64,000 nucleotides of DNA from Clostridium yunnanense (GCF_016595795.1 NZ_JAENHN010000009.1:1-64000); one strand, 5' to 3'. Shown: positions 42,802-51,383, counted from the stretch's first letter. The notes: generated by a model not told the origin, from the letters alone. Numbers and translations: made by a program.

Positions 42802-43971
42802 ATGATGGCTTTGAAGATGATGCATCCAGTTTGGGTAGAAATAAATCTTGATAATTTAGAATTTAACTTAAATCAGATAAAAAATAAGATAGGAACTAGT
42901 GAGATAATAAGTGTTATAAAAGCCAATGCTTATGGACATGGTGCTCTAGAATGTGCAAAGCTTTTATCAAACATAGGAATAAATAGATTTGGTGTGGCCA
43001 ATATGATGGAAGCCCTTGAACTAAGAAAAGATGGAGTTAATGATTCTATAATGATATTAGGCATATGTACAGAAGATGTTATAGAAGAAATAATAAAATA
43101 TGATATTGAAGCTACTGTATCAACTTATGATTTTGCAAAAAAGTTATCAGAAGCATCAATAAAAAATCATAAAATAAGCAGTATTCATATAAAACTAGAT
43201 ACAGGCATGGGTAGGATAGGATTTCTACAAAGTGATGAAGATATAAAAATTGTCGAGGCTATATGTAATCTAGAGAATATAAAGGTTGAGAGTATATTTT
43301 CTCATTTTGCATCAGCAGATAGTAAAGATAAGAGGTATACAGAAGAACAATTAGATATATATAATAAAGAGATAACAAAAATAAAAAATAAGTTTAACGT
43401 AAATTTTAAAAGAAATATTGCAAACAGCGCAGGAATAATAGATGTTCCTGAGAGTTGCTATGATTATGTAAGACCGGGAATAATCCAATATGGCTATTAT
43501 CCTTCAGAAGATGTTATGAAAGAATGCCTAGATTTAAAACCAGTACTAACATGGAAGAGCAAGATTGTACATTTAAAAATGCTAGATGAAAATAAGTATA
43601 TAGGATATGGTCAAAAGTTTAAAACTACAAGAAAAAGCAAAATATCTACAATCCCTGTAGGCTATGCAGATGGTTATTCTAGAATATTGTCTGGCAAAGC
43701 CAAGGTTATAATAAACGGAAGACTCTGTCCTGTTGTAGGAAATATATGTATGGATCAGATTATGGTGGATGTCACTGATTTAGAGAATGTACAAATCTCA
43801 GATGAAGTAATACTTCTAGGTAGAGATGAGAATGTTAAGTTTGATGCAGATGATATTGCAGAAATAATGGGAACTATAAATTATGAAATTCTTTGTAATA
43901 TAGGAAGAAGAGTTACACGAGTATATAAAAGACACGGTGAAAGAACTGATACTATAAACTATGTGTTTTAA
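42802..43971 (+). CDS. alr: Alanine racemase
   Basis: This is a 389-residue PLP enzyme of normal length. The cofactor lysine is in VIKANAYGHG (Lys40). LDTGMGRIGF and the catalytic Tyr region IGYGQKFKT follow, then VGYADGYSR and GNICMDQIMVDVT in the C-terminal beta domain. It supplies D-alanine for peptidoglycan. The start is uncertain: AGGAG touches the ATG at 42802, an in-frame ATG is at 42805, and a TTG at 42811 has the best spacing. The conserved PVWVEINL is included in all. It is monocistronic with a strong shared terminator. Confidence 0.92.
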   Translation: MMALKMMHPVWVEINLDNLEFNLNQIKNKIGTSEIISVIKANAYGHGALECAKLLSNIGINRFGVANMMEALELRKDGVNDSIMILGICTEDVIEEIIKYDIEATVSTYDFAKKLSEASIKNHKISSIHIKLDTGMGRIGFLQSDEDIKIVEAICNLENIKVESIFSHFASADSKDKRYTEEQLDIYNKEITKIKNKFNVNFKRNIANSAGIIDVPESCYDYVRPGIIQYGYYPSEDVMKECLDLKPVLTWKSKIVHLKMLDENKYIGYGQKFKTTRKSKISTIPVGYADGYSRILSGKAKVIINGRLCPVVGNICMDQIMVDVTDLENVQISDEVILLGRDENVKFDADDIAEIMGTINYEILCNIGRRVTRVYKRHGERTDTINYVF

Positions 43972-43974
43972 CTT

Positions 43975-44005
43975 AAAGGGCTATTGCATTTTGCAATAGC
44001 CCTTT
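43975..44005. terminator. Shared bidirectional terminator
   Basis: AAAGGGCTATTGCA (43975-43988) and TGCAATAGCCCTTT (43992-44005) form a GC-containing stem with TTTTT on the plus strand and AAA on the other side. It separates convergent alr and the chemotaxis receptor gene, whose stop is at 44011. Confidence 0.9.
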
Positions 44006-44010
44006 TTAGT

Positions 44011-45708
44011 CTATCTTAGTTTGAACTTGTCTATAGAACTAACCATATCTTTTGTCATAGCTGACAATGTTTGAGCAGCTGTTGCAATTTCCTCTGAAGA
44101 AGCATTTATTTCTTCTGATGATGCTGCAATCACTTGAGATGATGAAGCAATCCCTTCTGCTGATTGTGAAGAATCTCCTATACCTTTAACTATTGCATTC
44201 TTTTCTGCTTTAACATTATCAGCCGACTTAGCTATAGATTCTATTTGTGGTATAACATTACTTATTTCTTCGAGTATCTTTTTAAAAGAATCTGCTGATG
44301 AATTTATACCTGCTAACTGATTTGAAAGTTCGCTATTCATAACATCTGAGCTATCTATAAGGTTTTTAGTATCACTCGATATACTATTTACTATTGAGTT
44401 TATCTCTCCTGAAGAATTTTTCGATTGCTCTGCTAATTTCCTTATTTCCTCAGCTACTACCGCAAATCCCTTACCAGCTTCTCCTGCCCTCGCAGCTTCA
44501 ATAGCAGCATTAAGTGCTAAGAGGTTTGTCTGGTCTGCTATTGCATTTATAAGACTTGTTATTTCATTTATATGATTAATGCTATCACCCAATCCATATA
44601 ACCTGGAAATAAACTTGCTTAGTGAAACAGAAACCTTATTGATAGAATCAACCATCCCATTCATACCTTCACTACTTGTATCAGCTAATAAAACCACTTC
44701 TCTTGAGTTATTGTCTACATCACCTATAGAAAGTAATATACTATCTAAATCTTCATTAAACTTAGTTATACTCTTGTCTATGCCAGTAAGACCTATAGCT
44801 TGATCATTAGTACTTGATGCTATTTCTGTTATACTGTTAGTAATGTCCGCTGTAGTTGCGTACATTTCTTCTGCAACTGCTGACAAACTTTCTGTCTGTA
44901 TATCTATAGTTTTAGAATTATCTACAAATCCCTTAAGAGTATTAGAAATATCATTTAGCATATTATTTAAAGACCTCTTTATCATGTCAAACTCATTTTT
45001 CCCATAACTCTTAATATCTACAGTAAAATCACCTGCTGCTATCTTTTGTATCTTATCTATCATATCTTTTGATGAACTTGCTATATTTTTTATTATAATT
45101 ATTGAAATTGCTGATAATAATATAAATATAGTAACCAAAATTGTTAAGAACATCTTGTAACTGTTAGTATAAATTATATTGCTATCATTATATACGTTCT
45201 GTGCTACCTTTTGGTGAATCTCCATAGTTTTCTCAAGATTACTTCCAATCTTATCACCCAATTCTCCAAATCTTGATGCATCTTTAGATGAGAGCTTTCC
45301 TCCCCCTCTTAAATTATCAACATTATTGTTCCATAAATTAATGTATTCTGTATAATACCCTTTAAATTCAGCTATGCTATTTATTTCTTCCGAATTCACA
45401 GCATTTTTCTCGTACAACGACAGGTTATCTTGTACTATTTTGTCGTAAGATTTTATCAAGTTATTATCTTGTTCATTAAATTTAGAACTTACAGAAGTAG
45501 CATTCAATCTCACATTAAGGAAGTTTGCCCTTATCTGTGCTACATAGTATGTAGTCTGCAAATCTCCCTTATACATATTCCCTAAGTTCTTGTTTATCCT
45601 ACTCATGTTACTCATTGCCAAAATTCCTATTATCAGTGTAGAAATTAAAGCTAAAGCAGATATTACTACTACCATCGTTGATATTTTGACTTTTTTTAAC
45701 CCGTTCAC
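44011..45708 (-). CDS. Methyl-accepting chemotaxis receptor
   Basis: This is a 565-residue receptor. Helix 1 is [20 protein letters not shown], followed by a periplasmic-side four-helix-bundle sensor (residues about 35-185), helix 2 ([21 protein letters not shown]), and HAMP ([18 protein letters not shown]). The signalling domain has the hairpin tip [48 protein letters not shown], recognisable in several pieces. A GTG start at 45708 is chosen because GGGTGGGA lies four bases upstream, and the longer frame has no ribosome binding site. Ligand unknown. It signals to CheA through CheW, which are not encoded here. Confidence 0.92.
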   Translation of the reverse strand: MNGLKKVKISTMVVVISALALISTLIIGILAMSNMSRINKNLGNMYKGDLQTTYYVAQIRANFLNVRLNATSVSSKFNEQDNNLIKSYDKIVQDNLSLYEKNAVNSEEINSIAEFKGYYTEYINLWNNNVDNLRGGGKLSSKDASRFGELGDKIGSNLEKTMEIHQKVAQNVYNDSNIIYTNSYKMFLTILVTIFILLSAISIIIIKNIASSSKDMIDKIQKIAAGDFTVDIKSYGKNEFDMIKRSLNNMLNDISNTLKGFVDNSKTIDIQTESLSAVAEEMYATTADITNSITEIASSTNDQAIGLTGIDKSITKFNEDLDSILLSIGDVDNNSREVVLLADTSSEGMNGMVDSINKVSVSLSKFISRLYGLGDSINHINEITSLINAIADQTNLLALNAAIEAARAGEAGKGFAVVAEEIRKLAEQSKNSSGEINSIVNSISSDTKNLIDSSDVMNSELSNQLAGINSSADSFKKILEEISNVIPQIESIAKSADNVKAEKNAIVKGIGDSSQSAEGIASSSQVIAASSEEINASSEEIATAAQTLSAMTKDMVSSIDKFKLR

Positions 45709-45870
45709 AAAATCCCACCCTTTAATTGTTTTTTTAATATAATTAAATATTATGTTATAAGCCAATGTTGTTCAACCAAGAATCAATGGTGTGTAAAGAA
45801 ATAGGTGGATAGATTATATTTTTTATCCTCATTTATGAGAAAGGAGTTATAATATTATTGTGTACTTATA

Positions 45871-45921
45871 GATGAACCACTTCATAATAAAATTTATATT
45901 TTCGGATTGAAGTGTTTCATC
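45871..45921. repeat. R2 family repeat, short copy
   Basis: GATGAACCACTTC (45871-45883) and GAAGTGTTTCATC (45909-45921) flank a short A/T interior. It is a diverged R2 copy without the inner stem, and its terminal GATGAACCA is intermediate between R2 and R4. It ends 33 bases before the ATG of the dehydrogenase gene. Confidence 0.75.
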
Positions 45922-45954
45922 TTTACATTGTTATTAATTAAGGAGGAGATACTT

Positions 45955-46908
45955 ATGAAGATAGTATTATTAGAGCCATTAGGCATAAGCAAAGACACTC
46001 TTTCTCATCTATCATCAAAGCTCAAGGAGATGGGGCACCAGTTCCTAGCCTTTGATACAGTTGAAAAAGATGTTGAAATATTAAAAGAAAGAGCTCATGG
46101 AGCTGATATCCTAATGATTGCAAACAATCCATTAAGTGGCGAAGTTATAAAAAGCGTGGATACCCTTAAATATATAGCTGTAGCTTTCACTGGAGTTGAT
46201 CATGTTGATAAAGCAGCCTGTGAAGAAAGAGGTATAAAGGTATCGAATGCAAAAGGGTATGCAACTGAAGCTGTTGCAGAACTTACTATAGGAATGATAA
46301 TTTCTTTACTTAGAAATGTTAAACAATGTGATGAAGTCGTCCGTACAGAGGGAACAAAACTTGGACTTGTAGGAACCGAATTAAACGGCAAAACTGTAGG
46401 AATAGTTGGTACTGGTGATATAGGACTAAGAACAGCTCAAATCCTTAAAGCCTTTAACTGCAACCTTCTTGGATACAGTAGAACTGAAAGAACTGAAGGC
46501 AAAGAACTAGGAATTAATTATGTAGACTTAAATACTTTATTAAAAAATAGTGACATAGTATCACTTCATGTTCCATTAACAAAAGAAACAACAAAGCTTA
46601 TGAATAAAGAAACTTTATCTCTAATGAAAAAAGATGCTATTCTCATAAACATGGCAAGAGGACCTGTTGTTGATAGTGATGCACTTGCAGAAGCCTTAAA
46701 TAGCGGAATCATTGCCGGAGCAGGTATAGATGTTTTCGAAGCTGAACCACCAGTTGCTTCATCTCATCCACTTTTTAGCTCAAAAAACACTCTAGTAACC
46801 CCTCATGTAGCTTTTGCTACTAGCGAGTCTATGATAAAAAGAGCTAACATAGTTTTTGATAATGTATATGCGTGGATAAATGGCGAAGAAAAAAATATAG
46901 TTTTTTAG
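45955..46908 (+). CDS. D-isomer-specific 2-hydroxyacid dehydrogenase
   Basis: This is a 317-residue NAD-dependent oxidoreductase. The Rossmann motif GTGDIG is at 152-157. The catalytic triad is Arg235 (NMARGPVVD), Glu264 (VFEAEPP) and His284 (VTPHVAFAT). Length and motifs fit the phosphoglycerate/hydroxypyruvate/lactate dehydrogenase group, and the precise substrate is not fixed. The ATG at 45955 has AAGGAGGAG six bases upstream; the ORF continuing upstream runs through an R2 repeat and is not coding. A strong terminator follows. Confidence 0.88.
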   Translation: MKIVLLEPLGISKDTLSHLSSKLKEMGHQFLAFDTVEKDVEILKERAHGADILMIANNPLSGEVIKSVDTLKYIAVAFTGVDHVDKAACEERGIKVSNAKGYATEAVAELTIGMIISLLRNVKQCDEVVRTEGTKLGLVGTELNGKTVGIVGTGDIGLRTAQILKAFNCNLLGYSRTERTEGKELGINYVDLNTLLKNSDIVSLHVPLTKETTKLMNKETLSLMKKDAILINMARGPVVDSDALAEALNSGIIAGAGIDVFEAEPPVASSHPLFSSKNTLVTPHVAFATSESMIKRANIVFDNVYAWINGEEKNIVF

Positions 46909-46927
46909 ACTTCAAAGTTAATCTGTC

Positions 46928-46959
46928 AAAAAAATCAACTCTAGCTGAGTTGATTTTTT
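46928..46959 (+). terminator. Terminator of the 2-hydroxyacid dehydrogenase
   Basis: AAAAAATCAACTC and GAGTTGATTTTTT flank TAGCT, 20 bases after the stop codon. The symmetrical A- and T-runs allow function for both convergent genes. Confidence 0.88.
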
Positions 46960-47021
46960 ATTTTAGCCAAAATATTCATAATCCTATTTAAATAGATTTA
47001 TAAATTCACTTGGATGCTCTT

Positions 47022-47852
47022 TCATCTAAATATTAAATCTCTAAAAGCCATTATTACTTCTATGAGTATTAATAATATTACTATGATTTCAAGATTATTA
47101 GCTCTCTTAGAATGGCTCAAATTAGCAAATATTTCTATTATATCTACCATAGTTTGTGATTTAGCATTTAATTTCTCATATCTATCATTAAGTTCAAATA
47201 AATCAGCTAAATCATTAAATAAATTTTCAGCACTTTCATTCTTCCAAGCGATGGCTGGTTTATCTAGCAGCATTATGTATGATATAGTTGTATGTTTGAA
47301 AGATAGCACCCTTCCAATTATAGATGCAGCCTGTTTTTCATTAATGTTAAGATTACCACTTTCAAGACTTTTTATAATCTTCTCCACCTCATCAAAAACC
47401 ACATCCATTGTTACCTCTATAGTCTCTAATGCAACTGATTTTGCAACAACCAAAGCAGTCATAGAAAAATGATGTTCATCTATACTGTTTATAACCAAGC
47501 TTTCATATTCTAATTGCTCTTCCATATGCTCATGTAGAACTACCCTAAAATCTTCTCTGCACTGATACTTCATATATTTATTTAGACTTTTAATACTATT
47601 AGGTGTTAGTTTAATTATATTTATAAAATCATCTATCTCATCATTTGTAAAATTCACAAATACAATCGAGCCAAAATGATAGATATATACAGCCTTATCT
47701 TCTATATTTTTAACATACCCTTGAAGCTGACTACCTTTAAGTATTAATGGTTCTTCCCACTTTATCTTCCTATTTATATCAAACCTCTTAGCTATATTAG
47801 ATATGCTAAATTCACTACATATTGCTCTAGCCTTAAATAAATATTCTTTCAT
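47022..47852 (-). CDS. RMD1/YagE (DUF155) family membrane-anchored protein
   Basis: This is a 276-residue protein. The conserved DUF155 core is at about residues 45-225 (VYIYHFGSIVFVNF, ESLVINSIDEHHFSMTALVVAKSVALE). A single C-terminal membrane helix follows (LEIIVILLILIEVIMAF), the usual RMD1 family architecture. In eukaryotes relatives are mitochondrial; the bacterial role is unknown. Start 47852 is chosen since GGAGG is five bases upstream; an ATG four codons earlier contains that site. It is monocistronic, with an R1 remnant about 130 bases upstream. Confidence 0.82.
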   Translation of the reverse strand: MKEYLFKARAICSEFSISNIAKRFDINRKIKWEEPLILKGSQLQGYVKNIEDKAVYIYHFGSIVFVNFTNDEIDDFINIIKLTPNSIKSLNKYMKYQCREDFRVVLHEHMEEQLEYESLVINSIDEHHFSMTALVVAKSVALETIEVTMDVVFDEVEKIIKSLESGNLNINEKQAASIIGRVLSFKHTTISYIMLLDKPAIAWKNESAENLFNDLADLFELNDRYEKLNAKSQTMVDIIEIFANLSHSKRANNLEIIVILLILIEVIMAFRDLIFR

Positions 47853-47983
47853 TGCTTCCTCCATAAAATTGCTAAAAGTTAAATAAAAAATTAAACTGAA
47901 TACTTCTTCACATCCTATCCACTTAAAAGAACCCTACTTTAATAAGTATTCATATTTATATTGCTAATATACTATAAAGGTAT

Positions 47984-48118
47984 CATTTAATATTAATTCT
48001 TTGCGTAAGCTCATTAAGGATGAACAACTCTAATCCTAAAAATATAAACTCATTATAGAGTTGTTCATCTAAAGAGCGTCGGATGATTAACCAATTAATT
48101 TTAGCGCAGTGCCTAAAC
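47984..48118 (+). repeat. R1 family remnant interrupted by an R4 element
   Basis: ATATTAATTCTTTGCGTAAGCTCATTA is the R1 right-hand core in two pieces, followed by GCGTCGGATG, AACCAATTAATTTTA and AGTGCC (R1 right end). Between GCTCATTAAG and AAAGAGCG a 51-base R4 element has inserted. The R1 left end is reduced to AAAGGTATCATTTA. Confidence 0.8.
48019..48069. repeat. R4 family repeat nested in R1 remnant
   Basis: GATGAACAACTCTA (48019-48032) and TAGAGTTGTTCATC (48056-48069) are 14-bp perfect terminal inverted repeats with a 23-base centre. Its insertion into the otherwise conserved R1 stretch shows that R4 moved after R1. Confidence 0.85.
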
Positions 48119-48176
48119 TTAAAATATTTCCTTTATATTCCACGCATTTAAATCTTTATTAAGGTTATATTAATAT

Positions 48177-48545
48177 CATAAGGAACATGGTGATAAGGCA
48201 ATTCTTATAAATAGTTTAATCTATTTTTGTAAGAGGAATTTAAATAGTTGCAGTTAATACTGTTGTTATTTAAATAAGATTTTATATGGTTAGGAAAGGC
48301 TTTATTATAGTCATTTCTTGATTATAATAAGGTCCCAACTTATCATATAAGGTCGAGATAAGATTTTATTGAGTGTTGAAATGGTTATATATAGCCGAAA
48401 GGTTATATATAGTTGTGTAAATATTTTATAAGGTCGAGCGAACCATTAATACTTGGTAGTGATGTGCTTTTTTATAGTCGAAAGATTGTACTTAGGTGAT
48501 AAATTATCTTTATTAGTGCTAGTCATATCACCATGTTTCTTATGT
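48177..48545. other. Non-coding segment bounded by inverted repeats, with repeated GTCGA motifs
   Basis: ATAAGGAACATGGTGATA at the left end (48179-48196) and its inverse TATCACCATGTTTCTTAT at the right (48526-48543) bound about 365 bases without an ORF. Inside, ATAAGGTCGAG occurs near 48347 and 48428 (ATAAGGTCCC near 48327). TATAGCCGAAAGGTT and TATAGTCGAAAGATT lie about 85 bases apart, and GGTTATATATAG occurs twice in a row. These motifs alternate, suggesting a duplicated module of about 80 bases. It could be a mobile element or a structured RNA leading into the small gene at 48634. Confidence 0.6.
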
Positions 48546-48581
48546 TAAAACAAATTTAACACCCCTACTCTGGTATACTTT

Positions 48582-48633
48582 ACCACCTTAATGTCAATAA
48601 TCCTAAGGATTATAAAATTAGGTGGTGTTTTTT
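48582..48633 (+). promoter_or_regulatory. Terminator-like hairpin that contains the ribosome binding site
   Basis: ACCACCT (48582-48588) plus TAATCC pair with GGATTA plus AGGTGGT (48620-48626) around the loop TAA. The ribosome binding site AGGTGG forms the 3' arm, and TTTTTT follows directly up to the ATG at 48634. The structure would block translation and could also terminate transcription. AACACC at 48559-48564 could compete by pairing with GGTGTT in the 3' arm. Confidence 0.65.
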
Positions 48634-48927
48634 ATGAAGAAAATATATGAATTTTTAGGATTAGATAATATAGAAAAGTACTGTAAAAGCGATACAAAGG
48701 ATTTGATTAAGCTTTCTATAATATTTCTTATAGCTTCTTTATATTCATCATTTTATACTTATTATTATTATAAAAGTTACTTAGGCCATCCATCTGATTT
48801 AACACTTATAGGCAATGCTAAAGGTGCATTCGTAACTTCCTTAGGCTTGGGGTATACATTCTTATATTTTTTTGTAAATATATTTTTATCTAGAAAAAAT
48901 AATATAAAATCTAAATCGAATAAATAA
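48634..48927 (+). CDS. Small two-helix membrane protein
   Basis: This is a 97-residue protein with a polar N-terminus (MKKIYEFLGLDNIEKYCKSD), a hydrophobic segment at about 26-48 (LIKLSIIFLIASLYSSFYTYYYY), a loop, and a second segment at about 68-90 (VTSLGLGYTFLYFFVNIFL), ending in a basic tail. The family is unknown to me. The ATG at 48634 follows AGGTGGTG by six bases, and the ribosome binding site lies within a hairpin. It is followed directly by an R3 element acting as terminator. It is the only gene downstream of the unusual non-coding segment at 48177-48545. Confidence 0.68.
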   Translation: MKKIYEFLGLDNIEKYCKSDTKDLIKLSIIFLIASLYSSFYTYYYYKSYLGHPSDLTLIGNAKGAFVTSLGLGYTFLYFFVNIFLSRKNNIKSKSNK

Positions 48928-48941
48928 GTTGAGCAATAATA

Positions 48942-49010
48942 AAAAACTCGCTGAAGTGACCTCCTTCATCGAGTTTTTGCGCATCTGTCTCTAGGAACTC
49001 TTTACTTGTA
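48942..49010 (+). repeat. R3 family structured repeat used as terminator
   Basis: AAAAACTCGCTGAAGTGACC and CTTCATCGAGTTTTTG form the hairpin, followed by GCGCATCTGTC and a shortened second part. It starts 14 bases after the stop of the small membrane protein gene in the same direction. Confidence 0.75.
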
Positions 49011-49072
49011 TATGGTTAAATCCATTAATGCTTGTCCAATTATGCAAAGACATAACTTTATGTATAATACGA

Positions 49073-49768
49073 TTACACAACTAAATCTCCAACTTCAGAA
49101 TATACAACTTTATTTTTTATTTCTTTAGCCTTATACAACGCCCTATCAGCTAAATCCACTAACAATTGAGTATCAATCTCTTCACAAACTGAAACTACAC
49201 CTATACTCACAGTAATACTTCTTTCATCTTCATTAAACTTAAACACATGACTTGCAACTAAATTTCGTATTTTTTCAGCTACTATAATAGCCTTTTCCTT
49301 ATTTGTTTCAGGTAGAATTATTGCAAATTCTTCTCCACCAAATCTAGTTATAGTATCTTTAGATCTTATATTAGGCTTTATTATATCAGCTAGTTCTTTT
49401 AGAACTAAATCACCAGCGCTATGTCCGTAGGTATCATTTATTAATTTAAAGTTGTCCACATCTATCATTAACAATGATATTCCTAACTCATTATGTCTCA
49501 CTTTTTTCATTTCATTTAAAATCTTACCAACAAAAAACCTTCTATTGTACAACTCTGTAAGCTTATCTGTATACGCAAATACATGAAGATTCTTTATTGT
49601 TACTCCACACTTAAAAGCAAATACCACATCTACAACTGAAATTGCAAGCCATAAAAATATAATGTATTTCCTTGCAATATATAAGTCTAATATATATCCC
49701 ACAATATGAAGCATTAATACATTGGCAGAAATAATAAACGGGGCAAATTTATTGAAAAACCTATCCAT
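49073..49768 (-). CDS. Diguanylate cyclase with short membrane anchor
   Basis: This is a 231-residue protein with two predicted N-terminal membrane helices (PFIISANVLMLHIVGYILDLY and KYIIFLWLAISVVDVVFAF) and a complete GGDEF domain. MIDVDNFKLINDTYGHSAGD is the metal-binding region, FGGEEFAIILPE the catalytic loop and VSIGVVS the end. An RxxD inhibitory site (RSKD) lies five residues before GGEEF. It should make c-di-GMP. It has no recognised extracytoplasmic sensor, unlike the 5TM-LYT protein at 15122. AGAGGGA precedes the ATG. Confidence 0.9.
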   Translation of the reverse strand: MDRFFNKFAPFIISANVLMLHIVGYILDLYIARKYIIFLWLAISVVDVVFAFKCGVTIKNLHVFAYTDKLTELYNRRFFVGKILNEMKKVRHNELGISLLMIDVDNFKLINDTYGHSAGDLVLKELADIIKPNIRSKDTITRFGGEEFAIILPETNKEKAIIVAEKIRNLVASHVFKFNEDERSITVSIGVVSVCEEIDTQLLVDLADRALYKAKEIKNKVVYSEVGDLVV

Positions 49769-50058
49769 TTTATCCCTCTTTTATATAAAAATACGTTTAT
49801 TATTATATCACTTTTAATAAATATAATAAATATATATAGTTTACATTTAAAATAATATGTAAATTATGTTAACTCTAAAAATTTGTTAATTCACTAACTA
49901 GTATACATTATGGTACTTTTAGTAGCTAAACTAAAGTACTACAAGGATAATAATCATACTTCTTTATATTTGCATATAGATTGGTAAGCTATTATAGATT
50001 TTTTATTATGTACTATATGAATTTATTGTTAAAATATAAACATTTTTCATATAAACTA

Positions 50059-50110
50059 TTGACAGTTAAATGATAAAATATTATCATTTAACTGATAATG
50101 AATATCATTA
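50059..50110 (+). promoter_or_regulatory. Promoter overlapped by two Fur-box-like dyads
   Basis: TTGACA (50059-50064) with TATCAT (50082-50087) at 17-base spacing forms a promoter. It is covered by a dyad GTTAAATGATAA-AATA-TTATCATTTAAC (50065-50092, 12-bp perfect arms). A second site, TGATAATGAATATCATTA (50093-50110), follows directly. Both resemble the Fur box TGATAATNATTATCA. Iron-dependent repression of the flavodoxin gene is the natural reading. Confidence 0.8.
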
Positions 50111-50141
50111 CTAATATTTTAATAAAAAGGTGGTTAGACTA

Positions 50142-50564
50142 ATGTCAAAGGTAACTATTATTTACTATAGTGGTACAGGCAATACAGAAAAAATGGCAGA
50201 ATTAATAAGTTCTGCACTATCTGAGCATAATTCAGTTGTTAGCCTATTACAAGTTTCTTCAGCAAGTAAGAGTGATATAGAAGATTCAGACGTAATAATC
50301 TTCGGATCACCATCTATGGGAAATGAAGTGATAGAAGAAACAGAAATGGAGCCTTTTATCGAGTCCATAAAAGAAGCTATCTCAGGTAAAAAAGTAGCTC
50401 TATTCGGATCCTATGGTTGGGGAGACGGAGAATGGATGAGAAATTGGCAAGATAGAATGTCTGACTACGGCGCTATTCTGTTAGCAGATGGACTTATAGT
50501 TAATGGATATCCTGAAGGCAATGAAGAAGACCGCTGTATAGAATTTGCTAAATCACTAATCTAA
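50142..50564 (+). CDS. Flavodoxin
   Basis: This is a 140-residue short-chain flavodoxin. The FMN-phosphate loop is YYSGTGNTEKMA (residues about 8-19), and the isoalloxazine loops are FGSPSMGNE and FGSYGWGDGEWM. Start 50142 is taken because AAAGGTGG lies eight bases upstream; the GTG at 50130 overlaps that site. Flavodoxin replaces ferredoxin under iron limitation, which agrees with Fur-like sites over the promoter. The DUF3793 gene follows after 22 bases in the same operon. Confidence 0.92.
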   Translation: MSKVTIIYYSGTGNTEKMAELISSALSEHNSVVSLLQVSSASKSDIEDSDVIIFGSPSMGNEVIEETEMEPFIESIKEAISGKKVALFGSYGWGDGEWMRNWQDRMSDYGAILLADGLIVNGYPEGNEEDRCIEFAKSLI

Positions 50565-50586
50565 ATTGTATTTAGGAGGTTTTAAT

Positions 50587-51204
50587 TTGGATAACCTATT
50601 GTTTTTTAGACAGTTAGACACTATGCGAGATGAAGATTATATTAAATCCTTTATTTCATATTTGATATCACCAGTAATAACAGGTGTTAAACCATGTTCA
50701 ATAATTAATTTATTTAACAATACAAGAAACCTGTTACCATTATGGCATGACATAAGCTTACAATTTGTGTCTGATTTAGAACTAGACTATATGTCTATAG
50801 AGCAATATAACGATAGGGAAACTATCCTAATTTATGATAAATCCTCCGTTACAAATATATTAAAGTGCCAAAAAATCAGATCATTATTAAAAAATTATGG
50901 GTATACTGATTTAGACAACACTGATGTTGTTCTGAATTACTTATATAAAAGACTAAAATCGAATGATTTTCCTCATGAAGTCGGAGTCTTTCTTGGTATA
51001 CCACTTCATGACGTAGAAGGCTTCATAAAGAGAAGCGAACCTTGCTTATTATCTGGCTACTGGAAGGTTTACTCTGAAGCAAGCTATGCTAAAGAAATAT
51101 TTGAATTATATGATAAGTCGAAAGACTTAGTTGCCAATTGTATTTTAAATGGCAATGATGTACGTTTGCTTACCAAAAACTTTACACCTCCATTTTTAAA
51201 TTAA
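50587..51204 (+). CDS. DUF3793 family protein
   Basis: This is a 205-residue soluble protein. The conserved C-terminal core has FPHEVGVFLGIPLHDVEGFI and GYWKVYSEASYAKEIFELY, characteristic of DUF3793. The family is of unknown function, typical of clostridia and often next to flavodoxin. A TTG start at 50587 follows TAGGAGG by seven bases; the frame extends further upstream but without a site. Cotranscription with the flavodoxin gene suggests a role in iron-limited metabolism or flavodoxin maturation. An R2 repeat begins six bases after the stop. Confidence 0.83.
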   Translation: MDNLLFFRQLDTMRDEDYIKSFISYLISPVITGVKPCSIINLFNNTRNLLPLWHDISLQFVSDLELDYMSIEQYNDRETILIYDKSSVTNILKCQKIRSLLKNYGYTDLDNTDVVLNYLYKRLKSNDFPHEVGVFLGIPLHDVEGFIKRSEPCLLSGYWKVYSEASYAKEIFELYDKSKDLVANCILNGNDVRLLTKNFTPPFLN

Positions 51205-51209
51205 GTAAA

Positions 51210-51304
51210 TATGTATCACTTCAAACCGAGATATATTTTTAAAACTATCGCAAGTCCTGGTGAGAGAATTTAAAAATATAAATTCTATTACGAAGCGGTA
51301 CATC
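51210..51304. repeat. R2 family repeat, long copy
   Basis: ATGTATCACTTC at the left and CGAAGCGGTACATC at the right flank an inner stem region CTATCGCAAGTCCTGGTGAGAG. It is one of the more diverged R2 copies and lies in the 3' region of the flavodoxin operon. Confidence 0.8.
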
Positions 51305-51326
51305 TATAACTGTTGACCCCTATTCA

Positions 51327-51359
51327 TTTATTACTTGGCTCTGCCGCCAAGTTAATAAA
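51327..51359. terminator. Hairpin between R2 copy and main terminator
   Basis: TTTATTACTTGGC and GCCAAGTTAATAAA flank TCTGCC. The stem includes one bulged base. It is the first of two hairpins between the convergent operon and Cas6-like gene. Confidence 0.55.
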
Positions 51360-51383
51360 GACAATTACTTATAAACTATACTA

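Noticed and set aside
45907-45954. N-terminal extension of the 2-hydroxyacid dehydrogenase
   Set aside because: These codons run through an R2 repeat, and a strong AAGGAGGAG stands before the ATG at 45955.
47014-47472. 152-codon plus-strand frame
   Set aside because: It is the complement of the RMD1-family gene on the minus strand, has no ribosome binding site and reads as low-complexity Ser/Leu/Ile sequence.
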